A stretch of DNA of 64,000 nucleotides from Cytidiella melzeri. Taxonomy: Eukaryota; Basidiomycota; Agaricomycetes; Polyporales; Irpicaceae. Shown here one piece after another: positions 33,697 to 45,100 of the stretch. Below the pieces are notes generated by a model. It did not search any database. It had not been told where the DNA came from and saw only the letters and a program-made list of their open reading frames with translations. Each line of letters starts with the position of its first letter. The stretch's first letter is position 1. The position numbers were made by a program, and so were the translations under genes. The stretch spans positions 62,001 through 126,000 of the forward strand of contig JABYQR010000037.1 in NCBI GenBank assembly GCA_022592445.1, written 5' to 3'.

Positions 33697-34517
33697 TCAT
33701 CCTTTGCTCGTATTGCCAGCCAAGAAACGCACACCCTCTCCGTCCGCAACAGCTATTGTCTGGGAACGGCTCGTCTTGGCGAGTGTGTTGATAGCCTTGC
33801 GCAATATCGTGGTAGGAAGCCCTGTCAGCGGCGAGGGAACGGGTGGTTGGATGATATCATAAAAAGTGAGGATAGTGTTGAGTTGTCCAGTTGACTCGGC
33901 CTGAACACCAACGCTCAGTGTCACAACAGAGGCTGGAAGCGAAGCAGCATCCGTACCCAGCTATGCAGGACTTCTGCCCACTCGTCCGGTGTTCTCCAGT
34001 AGAGAAGAACGGAGCTTGTTTGTTTTACAGGCTCATAGACGGCTAGGTTCTTGGACACCATATCTGCGAGGATGGTGGACAGGTGCGATGCGAGAAGCTT
34101 GCCTAGAAACACTCCTCAGTCAGAAGTATTGGCGTAATCGACGACAAGGGATGACTTACGGTTGATTCGTTCATTACGAAATATTTCGTCCCAGTCGCTT
34201 CCTGGTGTTTCTGCGTCTTCCACGCGGAGAAGAAAGAGTTGTCGATGTCGTGCGTACGACAGTATCAATCTGGTCCATTGCGCGGTGAGGGTAGCTTGAG
34301 TCGTAGGATTGGGTTGCTGTCTGAGAAGCTGTATTTGAGCAGTGAGAGACAAAACAAGAAAGTCTGGAGAGACTAACGTGAAGAAGGGTGGTGCAGCATG
34401 TATCGATGGTAGCAGGAAACCTTGCGTAACCGCGGATGAGCCATGGTTTGCGGATGAGTGAGCGGGTCAAAGCACACCAGATGGGGTCTTGTAGGGTGAC
34501 ATAGAGGAGGATGTCAT
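33697..34517 (-). CDS. VPS25: ESCRT-II subunit Vps25
   Basis: Sense exons 34517-34478, 34420-34378, 34320-34160, 34102-33957, 33900-33697 total 594 nt, 197 aa, with introns of 56-57 bp. Splicing creates PSGFLLPSIHAAPPFFT near the N-terminus, the PPxF-type motif Vps25 uses to contact Vps22/Vps36. Two winged-helix domains follow: LILSYARHRQLFLLRVED to LLYWRTPDEWAEVLHSW, then GQLNTILTFYDI to ADGEGVRFLAG. ESCRT-II sorts ubiquitinated cargo into multivesicular bodies on endosomes. Length matches the family (about 180-200 aa). It converges with the membrane-protein gene, 436 bp apart. Confidence 0.95.
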
Positions 34518-34909
34518 GTCTTTGTCGACCGTTGGTTTTGCGCAATAGGTTGACTGATATTCTCTACAAAGTACATTCATCGGGTAAATAAACAAAACGT
34601 TATCGCGCGTTATATTGCGTGGCGGGGGTTTATCGCGCGCGCTAGACATTATAATGATGTCCGCATAAGGCAGGTCCTTTACATTGCAATGTAAAGGCCA
34701 AGTGGCATGCGGTAAACGATTTTAAACTAATGTAAAAGCCCAGCACTCGATGTAAAGTAGTAGTGGCAGCAATATATAACATTGTTAACCATTATGACAG
34801 ACGTGCGTACATACAAGCCCTAGGTACATCCATTCGCTGTGTAAAGCCTCTCCGTACCACCTCAAGCACTCTGAAATCGATATAGCAACTCTTTCGAGAT
34901 CAAGATATT
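34518..34909. repeat. AT/CG-palindromic stretch, probable transposon end
   Basis: This 392-bp gap holds a perfect 22-bp palindrome, CCTTTACATTGCAATGTAAAGG without its outer bases at 34676-34697, plus alternating CG tracts (TTATCGCGCGCGC) and repeated TGTAAA(A/G) words at 34691, 34733 and 34751. Its position beside the Plavaka transposase suggests the terminal or subterminal part of that transposon, or a separate MITE. I could not match it to a partner at the other end. Confidence 0.4.
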
Positions 34910-37900
34910 TTAGTATCGAGCAAAGCCATATTCACCAGGATTGTCTTCGTCGATGTCACCGGTCTCAGAGCCAAGCTCATCCTCTTCCTCTTCCTCGTCG
35001 TCCTCTTCGTCCTTGTTGTCCCCGACATTGTAGCCATAGTCTCGAAGTTCAGTAGGATCTGCTTCCTCGTTGTCGTCCGATAGGTTGCCAGGATCCGCTT
35101 CTTCCTCAATGTCGCTCTCTCCGGGCACAATGTCGCCTTTGGCAATTGCACATCCGTCGGATTTGTCTGCTGTGAAGTGACCAATTAGTAGTCACTCGTG
35201 TAGCATTTGCGTAGTCCACTTACCATCTTGTGGAACCACTTTGCGTGCTTTGGTGCGAGAGGTTTCTTTTTTGAGTGTTTGTAGTACGTGTTGAATCCGG
35301 TCGTATATTCCGAGCATGGTATGCCCAACTCCCCCACCAAGGAACTGCATGAACATGTCTCTGTCCGCGAACCTGTACATTGAAAGCATGAGTGAAGTAA
35401 ACAACAAGCAATGAATGTGACGTACATGTTCACGTAGAAGTACCACCAATCCGTCGTTAACCAAGCGTTGTCGTTGTCCTCAGCTTCCTCGTATTGCCTT
35501 GCTTCCGAAAGTCCACATAGCAGCTCGTCTGTGCGCCCGTGATGAAAGCCAGGGATGAGGTGGACTGCGCGAACAACCTGGCTTGGGTCCAGGAACCCAA
35601 AAGCTCCGCCACTGTCTTCACTCACAAAGCCAACGCAGTGCAAGCGTTTCGTGACGAATCCGCCAGGAGCTGACATGTCTCGGCCGAACCAGCAAACCCA
35701 GAGCAAGTCGACGCGAGTGAATTCAGTCGCATTTGAGTTGGGTGCAAGGTAGCGAGCTTCAACATGATAGATCCCATTCACGCGCGCATACCAGTACGGA
35801 TGGGATGTGGCAGGATCCTCCTGGTCTTCTTGAGACAGCAGCATGATGTCTGGGTGATTTTGCAGGTGATGGTAGCCAAATCACGCTGCATATCATACGT
35901 CGTGTAGTTGACCCGTAGAGTCTGATGCACATGGACACAATTATCCTTTATTTGAAGTTTGTGCTGCTCCTCGTCCGCAAAGTTGTCCTCGTCCCCGGTA
36001 TACGCCTTTCCGGACAATTGACTGATGAGGTGGGTCTTCATCTGCGGGATGAACTCCTGGTGCAGAGCCAGTTAGTTCACTGTTACCATCCAACTTGGTC
36101 AACAATTGTACCTTGAGAGCGAGATCTGCCTTGTTGTTCAACACGAACTCCAACATATTGAAATGATCACGGCGTGAGTCAGACATGTGATGATGAAGCT
36201 CAAATGCTGTCGCTGGTAAAGTCTCTCTGTCCCTGCAATGAGACTGCACAGCATGCTTTCTTGGGCGGCCTCGCTTACGAGTCTGAGGTTGCTGCTGGGG
36301 AGAGGACGGTCCTGGCAATCCGTTGTTGCCTGCCATACGTAAACGTCGATCAGCTTCACGCAGCCAAAGCATATCTTGCGTATGTATGCTCTCGAGTATC
36401 CGTTCGCGCCGGGTGTGCGTCACTATCTGCTTCTCGTGGTTCTTGCGGTCTGTTCGCGGATAAAACCTCTTCACCCTTCGATGTTCAAGCTCACCCTATC
36501 ATCAGAAAGCATGGTCAGTCCCAAGAGCGCACGAGTGAGATGGCAGACATACAATCTGCGTAGTAAATCCATCTGACGTGCCAAAGCATCTTATCGCATC
36601 TGGCAGATGGCCAAGGTTATGCCACTTGAAGGTCTGCAGATCGAGACGTTGTTTGTTCCTTGGCTCCTTGGGCAACGCTGCCCCCTTGCCTTTGTCCGAC
36701 ACTGCAGGGTGGCCAGCACTGCTCTTGGCTAACTTTGAGCCATGCTTTGCCAAAACCACCTTTGGTTTTTTTTGGTCCTTGCCCGATGCCTCCCAAGTCT
36801 GCTTAACATCCGCAGCCCCTTTGCGACGGCTTCACGCTGAAACCTCGCCGTCTACCTCGCGAGTGTCCACATACTTGCATTCCTTTGCAAACACTTGCAC
36901 AGACTTTCCCAAAGAGCTCGTAGCGCCTTCCATCACGGTTAGAGTGCTCTCCGTGTGGAGGCGGAGTTTTGCAAGCACATGCCAGACTAGTAAGCACCAC
37001 ACAAGGTCCAGTACAATCTTCATGAGAGGGTTTGGCAGGAGGCCCTTGATACATGGTATGAGACACTGAAATGAGGTCAGCCTTGCGTCGAACAGGCATT
37101 GCGCCACCAAAAAACGTACCTGTAGGGTGTCTTCAAAATCCTGTGCTGCAAAGTTCTTCATACCTGAAGCGTTCACCTTGAAGTTTCAAATCGTGTCACG
37201 GCTGAACGTGGGCACTTGGCGGAAACTGGGCAGGTGCAAGAGATCAGTCTCTTGACCCACCAAATCTAGAGAATGCTTACCGTCCGTTCAGCTGAGATAC
37301 CTTGTCACCGCCGTAGGCCCAGAGACAGCTTTACAAATGAATAAACAGCGCCTTGAACACACCCAGCTCAAACTCGTGCATGACATCGGGTACAAACATG
37401 GAGTAGAAGTTGACATCATGCGGCGCAAAACGGATAGAAAATATGCTCTGTGGAGATAATTGGCTTATTATCTCAGGATGATACAGCTGAATACATACTC
37501 TGACAGGTGTAAGCAACTTGGACTCCAGCAGCTGCTCGACCATCTTGCTTTTGGTGCCGTATCCACGCACAAATATCCATTTCCAAGCTCTCGTGATGAT
37601 GGACTGTGTCTGAACGCTGTCTACACGAGGATTCTGACGTTGTGCTTTCATGTCCTTCTTCGTCCCCATGTTGGCAATGTCCCCATGTTGGCAATGTCCT
37701 TCTTCTGTACCAAGCACAGCGGGCATGGGCATTTTGCAAGGAATCGTATACAGGCGAGGGCAACCCTGACTCAACCGCTTCAATAACCGAAGGAGTAACT
37801 ACAGATCACGAACTTACTTTTCAGGGTAATCTGCAGAGTAGGTGAGGAGGCAAGGGAAAAGGCGGCGGAGTATTCCGTCCCCACATTGAACAAGCATTCC

Positions 37901-39679
37901 GTGTCGATAAGCATGCATGAACTCCTCGTCAAGAATCAAAGCCCAGACGGCTTGCAGTAGTTTGGAACGACATAATCGAAGGACATTGGCAGTGGCGGGC
38001 ACACCATACTCTTTCTCATAGCTGTCTTGAAACGAGTCCGGAAGCTGTGTAAAACAAAAGTCAGTCTCACTATTGTTCACATTTCTGATGGAGACTTGCC
38101 TTGGAAGCATAGCATAAATGATGTGCCACAAAGGTTGACGGCATGTTTCTCATGTACTTGGACTGGGCTCCTAGAAACACGTAGAACGGCCAAAGAGATG
38201 CCAAGCCAAAGCTGGGGAGATGTGTTGCGTCTGACCACGCCATAATGGGCGCTGCACAATACTCGATATCATCACCGTCTTCGGGGTTACGAGGCAGAGC
38301 ATTAATCTTTCTCTGCTCATCAAGCATTGCATTGGAGTCATATAGCTCAGAGTAGATGCGCTCCCCACGCGTGTCAGACGTGCGACCAGTCTCAGGAGCA
38401 TCTGCGCCTGTGCGGAACCATCATAGTCTGTGCGGGTTCATATGGAAATGGCGTTGTGTAGCGTCCTCATGTGCAGCTTTCAAAACTCCTGTGAGAGACC
38501 GGTGCCAGATGCCCTTGACCTCGAACTCTGGCGCGTCCTCGTCTGACTTGTACTCTGTGCCCTCCCTGGGAAGCTTGATCTTGACCAAACTCTTCCGCCA
38601 CCCGTCATTGGCTGAAAAAGTTCCTGATGGCTCACAATACCCATCCAAACGTTCCATTTCACGCTCGTAAGAGAAACCTTGCAGATCCCGACTATTGAAG
38701 TCTGGCGTCGTCAAGACCTCACTTGCCAAGCGATTTCCTTCTCCCGCAGACTTGACATTGGAACCACTGTAGAACCAGCAAATATAGCGATAAATTGACA
38801 CATTCAAGAACGGGGCGAACCACTGGCTGGCCATATCAGCAACCTTTCTGCCGAAAACACAGAGCAGATTGCTACTTGTCGTCTTGGCTGTTTTTGCGAT
38901 GCAAGGGGAATCTACCAGCATATCAGAAGTTACCAGAGTGTTGGGATCATGGCACGGTACTGTGCCAGTGTATTCACGATACAGTCCAAAGGCATTTGTG
39001 GTGGTAGTGTGAACGGGAGGAGGATGATTTGGGAAGGATGAAGGCTCAGCAGCACTGGCCAGAGCAGGATCAATAACAAGACCTGCGGCTTGTTGAACTG
39101 GCAGCACTGCTGCCTGCGGTTGTTGCGCTAGCAAAGCAATATCTGCCACAGCCCTGACATGTTTGTCTACGGTGGGGACAAAGTCAAGGTAAGCCCTGGG
39201 CATCTTGCATCTACGTCCTGACACGCTGAATATAGCCGGTGGTTGTTGTTCGCATTGTATACTTGAAGGACCGGCCTCGTGCTGATCTGGCGTCGTGCTT
39301 GAAGGACCGGCCTCGGGCTGTTCTGGCAGTATGCGAGAAGGGCCTGCCTCGAGTTGAATACACACCTCCTCGAACGTATCGAAAGTCTACAGTTTTGTTA
39401 GTACAATGCCTAGCATGGTGTCATTGTAATCACACACCTCGTTCAAAGTCTGTCGCAAGTGCCCCTTTCACCCTCTACAGCCTCTCCCTCAGTCTTCCAT
39501 TGAATTTTCGCGGACACTAGGAGTTTGTTTGTTTTGCAATCCTCCCTGCCAGCCTTCTTGAAGTTTTGATACGTTCTCTCACGCAACTGGATAGCAGCTT
39601 TGCATTGCTTTTTGTGCCAGGTAAACGCGCGCATATTCCTAAAGTTTTTGTCTCCACACGCAGAGCAGGTAAAAGACAT
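34910..39679 (-). pseudogene. Plavaka-type (KDZ superfamily) transposase, interrupted
   Basis: Minus-strand coding blocks run from ATG 39679 to stop 34910. The N-terminal finger is FTCSACGDKNF...HKKQC. A Pro/Ser-rich linker (39365-39100) follows. The conserved core includes IMAWSDATHLPSFGLASLWP, the QDSYEKEYGVPAT ... LLTYSADYPEK block, and MFVPDVMHEFELGVFKALF. The end has HPYWYARVNGIYHVEARYL, LLWVCWFGRD and an acidic tail. Plavaka transposases are DDE-type and abundant in Agaricomycetes. An in-frame TGA at 38421-38423 splits the core (PHRL stop WFRTG), with no splice site to bypass it that I can see, so this copy is probably defective. One intron (38045-38099) is GC...AG. The remaining exon borders I did not resolve. 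Confidence 0.85.
37664..37702. repeat. Two tandem copies of an 18-bp unit in the Plavaka gene
   Basis: CCCCATGTTGGCAATGT is present twice in tandem inside the transposase frame, adding HCQHGDIANMG-like repeated residues. It keeps the frame. Confidence 0.7.
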
Positions 39680-39846
39680 GACAACATATACCCACAGCAG
39701 TAAAATCAGCGTGCGCATCAGCCTGAAAGCGTGTCACTTGCACGGTGATAATATAAGACTGCGAGAAGCAGTGGCGACAATGAGATAGACGCGAGCATGC
39801 TAATGACCCCTTGACAACAGTCAAGACCACCGATAGCGATGCATGA

Positions 39847-40103
39847 CCTACGCCAGCAGCTGCGCCGCTAGCAAGACGTCCAGGTATTGGGGAGGAGACG
39901 ATGGAGAAGGCTATGCCAGCAGCAATGCTGCTAGCGAGAAGAAAGTGGTGGTGGTGGTAGTGGTTGAGGTGGAGGAGGCTACGCCGGCAGCAACGCTGCT
40001 AGCGAGAATGAGGTGGTGGTGGTGGTGGTTGAGGTGGTGGTGGTCGAAGCGGTTAAGGAGTCTACGCCGGCAGCAACACTGCTAGCGAGAATGAGGTGGT
40101 GGA
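39847..40103. repeat. Minisatellite, four units
   Basis: CTACGCC(A/G)GCAGCAAC(G)CTGCTAGCGAGAA recurs at about 39847, 39910, 39978 and 40061. The units are separated by GGTGGT-rich spacers of varying length (unit 65-83 bp). Open frames across it are low complexity (poly-Val/Trp) and not credible genes. Confidence 0.8.
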
Positions 40104-40312
40104 TGGAATACAATAGTTGGTCCCCTTTTAGATAGATTCTCTCACGAGTAGAGTTCTTGGCAAGGTCTAGACAATAGCTATTGTTCTCTAGGTAGTTCTT
40201 TCTTCTTTGTTCACAGCTTCTTGCAAAGCCTGCCCTCAACATGGTCTGTGCGCAGGTCCCTGAAGTCTATATAAGCAGCTGCATGTATGCTCCTAGCCCC
40301 CCATCTCGACCT

Positions 40313-40400
40313 CTTGGTCTTTACTGGGCTAGGTAAGCCACTCCCTCCTGTACTACATAGCTAGTAGTACTCAATGCTAACTTGGTCTTTACTGGGCTAG
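40313..40400. repeat. 20-bp direct repeat in an LTR-like stretch
   Basis: CTTGGTCTTTACTGGGCTAG occurs at 40313-40332 and 40381-40400. About 45 bp upstream is TCTATATAAG. The stretch 40240-40440 looks like an LTR end or another transposon remnant, but no partner copy is in the window. Confidence 0.45.
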
Positions 40401-40839
40401 ACATCTGAATAAGATTTATTGCTGGTGAGAGTATTGTGCTATACGCCTACCACCACCACTTCGTCGTCATCCACTTCGTGTCCCTGTCTGCTGTGTCGAA
40501 CCCCTGTCTCCGCGTCACACGCACACTCAAGAAGCAATCAAGAAATTCTACAATGATCATCTCCAAGCTATCTGCTCAGCTACAATCTCCTGTGTATAGG
40601 TTACAAACAACACACCAAGGATTATCCACAATCCAATGACGCAACTGAGGAGGGTACTGACTAGACTACCATCAGCCAATGAGATGTGAACCCTGTCAGG
40701 GGTGTTGGTAGAAGCCGCTAGAGTCACGTCACTCAGAACTGCTTAGGCACCCTCTTGACAATGGTGAGAAAGTGGACTCAATGACAAAGGTGTTCATTCA
40801 AAACTCTTTGCACGGTGTTCAAAGCAAGAAGGGGGGGTA

Positions 40840-41489
40840 ATGTCCAGATTTTCAATGTTTCTACAAGACTTGCCTTACCAGGCAACAGTATTATTGGGAA
40901 TATTTAGGTGCTTGTCTAGCGCTTATCCGGTGTCTATTTAGGCGCTTAACTGGTGCTTATTTCAGCGCTAATCAATTGATGCGCTGATGCGCCCTCTGTC
41001 TCTGATGTGCTGATGCACTCCTTTCCTTATCTGTGTATCACATGATAATATTCTCTGGAACCTTGTGGAACATGCTGGAACTATGATGTCATAGTTCATA
41101 GAACCTTCTGGAAAAGTCTAGCCTTGTCTTAGAACAAGCTAGAACAAGTCTAGCCTTGGAGCTGGGTCATGGGGTCAGGTCATGGGGACAAATGCTATTG
41201 GTTGATTATTGAAGTGGCACCACTAGGGCATAGGGCATGCTTAGTAAGGTAGATTACTTTGCTTACTCATGTAGGTATTAGGGGTCTTAGGGTAGTACCT
41301 GGGGTCCTCCCCTTCATGTATATATAGAGGCACTCCTGAGGGCATATCCCCTCAGTCTTATCCACTCTGTTGAACCAGGACTACTCAGTACCTCACAGCA
41401 CTTCGCTCACCACACCTCTTACTCTCTATCTCAATCAACTCCCCCCAGTTTACCAACTTACCTGGTGAGTAGTAACCTTAACTGTGACA
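40840..41489 (+). repeat. LTR-A, about 650 bp, of a second LTR-retrotransposon family
   Basis: It runs from TGTCCAGATTTTCAATG to ACTGTGACA and is preceded by a polypurine tract (GCAAGAAGGGGGGG, then TAA), so it is a 3' LTR on the plus strand. A TATATATAGAGGC promoter lies near 41322. It is closely related along its length to LTR-B (57748-58362), including CTCCTTTCCTTAT, CTGGAACCTTG and GTATTAGGGGTCTTAGGGTA. About 400 bp upstream (40440-40839) could be degraded internal sequence. I found no RT there. Confidence 0.8.
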
Positions 41490-42102
41490 GAAATGTGCAA
41501 CTGCATCTAGATGTGAGCTAAAGAATGGCTGCACTTGTCTGAAGAGTTTCAAGCAGCATGAGATATTTAACTAGGACACTTTAGCTGTATTCAATCCGAT
41601 ATATTTACCAGCTACAATATGGTCATGTTATGATCAAAACCCAGCAACATGGATACAATGAATGTCTTTCATAAACAAGGGTTTGAAAGGGTTATGAAGG
41701 GTTGTTTATGGCTCACCCTTACACTTACCGTTGTACACCCTTACCCTTTACCCTGGAGGGTCACCCTTACCCCTGCCCATCACTATTTGAGGCCACTTCT
41801 ACCTATCTGTCTTTACAGAGAAATGATGACCAAAGATATAGGGAAGGCTTTAACATATGCCTCTCAAACGCCGGAGCCTGTGGTAGCATAACCCGAGAGA
41901 AACTTGTCATGAATATGTTCACAACATTAGTTTGATTACTGGGGGCGATAGAGAAAAACATGACGCATGTGTATTGATTTGACGGGCAACGGTCGCACCG
42001 GTAGCGCAGCGCAAGCAGGCAGCGTGCTGCAACAGATCCGGAATGGATGAGCAAACTCGAAATAAACAAACTGAAAGGTGTACACACAGTGCAAGATGAC
42101 GA
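41490..42102. other. Spacer downstream of LTR-A
   Basis: No gene is recognisable. A (CCCTTAC)-rich stretch at 41715-41780 (CACCCTTACACTTACCGTTG...) is mildly repetitive. The 3' end of the helicase-AAA gene lies to the right. Confidence 0.5.
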
Positions 42103-45100
42103 TCACAGGCCGAGCTGTGCGTCAGAAATAAAGTGCGAACCACCCGCACAACGATATCCTGAGTGTTGCTTGATCCAATGGAAGCCGACAGGACAGACAC
42201 CCATAGAACGGAGTTTCTGCTGCACCTGCGCCTCGCGGTTCCTTCCTTCCATCTCTCGTTGTTTTCGAGCATCCAACTCCCGCTGGAGCCTCTGGCGCTC
42301 AGCTCTCGCCTCCAATTCCATGATTCTTTGTCGCTCCAGTCGACGTTCGAGGTCGTCATTTGCGGCATGGTGACGTGCGCGCTCTTCCAGAGCAAGTCGA
42401 ACGGTCTTCGCGGCTTCTTCGGCGCGGCGAGCAGCCAGCTCAGCTTTCTCAGTGTCTTGAATTTCCTGTTGCCGACGTCGTGCTGCGTCTACCGCCGCTT
42501 GCTTATCCGCTTGTAACTGAAGCCAGACCGCGTCGGTGACACCTGTATCTCGGTTATCGCTTTCGCTAAACGCTTGACTACAGTCAACCGCCACCTTCTG
42601 GGAAAGTGCGGTGGCGGTAGTATGCGATACAGATGTTGCTGGAGGTGCTGGCGGATGAGAATGTAAGTGTTGTACAGGAGGACGGGCGGAGGCAGTGACC
42701 ATTGGCACCGAGCGGTTCGTGGCACGCGAATGTCGCTCGTGGAGCATGGCGGTGATGCACTCAACTGCATCTTGCGCCTCTAAAACGAGCTCTTCAGGCA
42801 TGGTCGAAGTCTTCTTGTATACAACCCGAACCATCTGCTTCGACAGTGTCTTGATATCTCGTGCGTTGCCCCAAGACGGTAAGCTCGCCAATTCTTGGAG
42901 GAGCCCAACCATGTTTCGGTACTCCACTGACGAAGCATCGGCCAACGCAGCGCAACGAATGCGATTCTTGCTGAGTTCCTGTCGTAGAATATCAACACAA
43001 TGGCTTGGACGCATATTCTCGAACGTTATGGTCTCTGGAAAGCGGCTGGATAGTCCCGGATTAATAGCCATGAGCTGATTCATCTCGTGATCATAGCCCG
43101 CTAGGATGACCACCAGCTTGCCTGCGAACGCTTCCTGCGTCAGAATGCCGACGAGCTCATCCATGGCCTCCTTGGCGAAATGTCCCTCGCTAAGACGATA
43201 CGCCTCGTCGATGAACAAAACCTTGCCAAGGGCACGCTCAAACTGTTTCTTCGTTTTGTGCCCCGTCTGTCCCACATAATCCGCCACAAGGTCAGATGCA
43301 GAGCACTCAATGACCTCCGCCGAGGACAGGAAGCCCATGTCGTAGTAGACCTGCCCCATCTTTCTCGCCGTAGTCGTTTTGCCGGTACCTAGCATACTTT
43401 TCAGAATTCTGATATCAATGCAGCGGCTGAAAGTCATACCAGGAGGCCCCTTGAACTGGAAAGTGGTAGGAATGAGGTCCCGCGCACTTCTAACATCCTG
43501 ACCTTGTCCTTGTATGATTTTTGCAATGTTCTGATACTCCCGTAATTTCTCTACAATTTTCTCGCATCCGATGATGTCCGCAAACAGTTCCTCCAAGTTC
43601 TGGTCGGATCGAGCAGAACGATCGAAATTGGGGTCAAAGTCGATAGGCTGGAAAACGACGTCCAGTGCCCTTTGTGCGACGGGTAGAGTAGCTTGTCTCG
43701 ACTGGAAGTTGTTCTTCGCTTTAGCTAGGAGATTTTCGACTTCGCCACCATTCCCAAAGTTGGGGCGATTACGGGCGCGACTGAGAACGTCGATGGCCAC
43801 GACTTTCGCGTCAGCAGACGCATCAAGATCTTGTTGCTTGAGCTTAAGCTTGAGGATCTCGCGGAGTTCGGGTTCAGAGAAGTCTTCAAAGCGGAAAGCG
43901 TCCTCGATAGCGAAGCGTCGTGATAATCCTGGGTTTACATTCTTTGGATTTCATCAGCAACTGCTGGCTGGAAAACATGCCTCGCTTTACCTGGAACATT
44001 GCTCGAATTTGGGGTTCATATCCGAGCATCAAAACGCAGCGGTCCTCGCCAGGCACGCTCTGGACTTCCGCGACCAGAGTGTCGATCACGGAGTCTTTGT
44101 ATGGATCGTTCTGCTTTCCTCCGCCCGAAACACCTCCGTAGAGCATATATGCCTAGGAGGGCACGATACGCGCGTTAATCACCGCACTGTGGGGGAAATC
44201 TCCGTAACCTTCGTACCTCATCTATTACCAGAACTTTACCAACTGTAGAGGCCAATATGGCTTTGGTATTGCTCTCGGACTGGCCGAGGACGCTACCAAT
44301 GAAATCCGCGGGACTCTTAACGATGACTACCCACCATATGAGAATTAACGCGTTGCCAAGAACATCTTTCGAGGTGACTTACCTTCGCCATTAGTGAGCA
44401 AGCCTATGTCGGCGAGAACTTGACCGTATAATTTAGCCACAGTGGTCTTACCCGTACCCGGGTTACCCAAGAAGACTCTGTTGAGGGACATCTGGATAGG
44501 TTCTTTCTCCTTGAGCTCGCGCGTGTAGTTGACGGCGATGATGTCGATTAGGTTCTGCACAGATTCCTTGACAGTATCAAGGCCAATGAGCGACTTGAGC
44601 TTATCCCATGCCTTACTGTCCATGACTGCCTTCGATGGGTCTGGTCCGATGATGTCGTCCTGAAGTAGGAAGAAGTCGTCGGGCATTTCCCCTCGGCTAC
44701 GCTGGACACGAATTCGAGCCGCTTGGCGCTCACAAATGACAGACAGCATGTTATGGAGAGCCCTTGCGTTCCCAAAACCGTCACGACCGCGCCCACGCCC
44801 TAATCGTCGAACTGCAACGCGCATAAGCAAGCCCTTCAAGCCACCTTCCAACTTCATCTTCCCCGAGAATCTCTTGGAAATCATTTTCCCCAGCATGAGA
44901 AGAAGCTCAGAGTCGGTGTAGTCGTCGAATTGTAGACGGTAAGGTACTCGACTGGTGAGACCAGGGTTGTGTTCGAAGAACTTTTCCATTTGGCGATTGT
45001 ATCCGGCAAGAATAAAGACAAGCTTGCCAACGTTGTTCTCCATCTCTGCGAGGAGGAAGTCGAGAACTTGACCACCGCCCATACTACTGGCCCCGGTCAG

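Noticed and set aside
43389..43439. Insertion MTFSRCIDIRILKSML in the third AAA+ module
   Set aside because: It has GT and AG borders and interrupts Walker A exactly, so it is an in-frame intron and not coding sequence by default.
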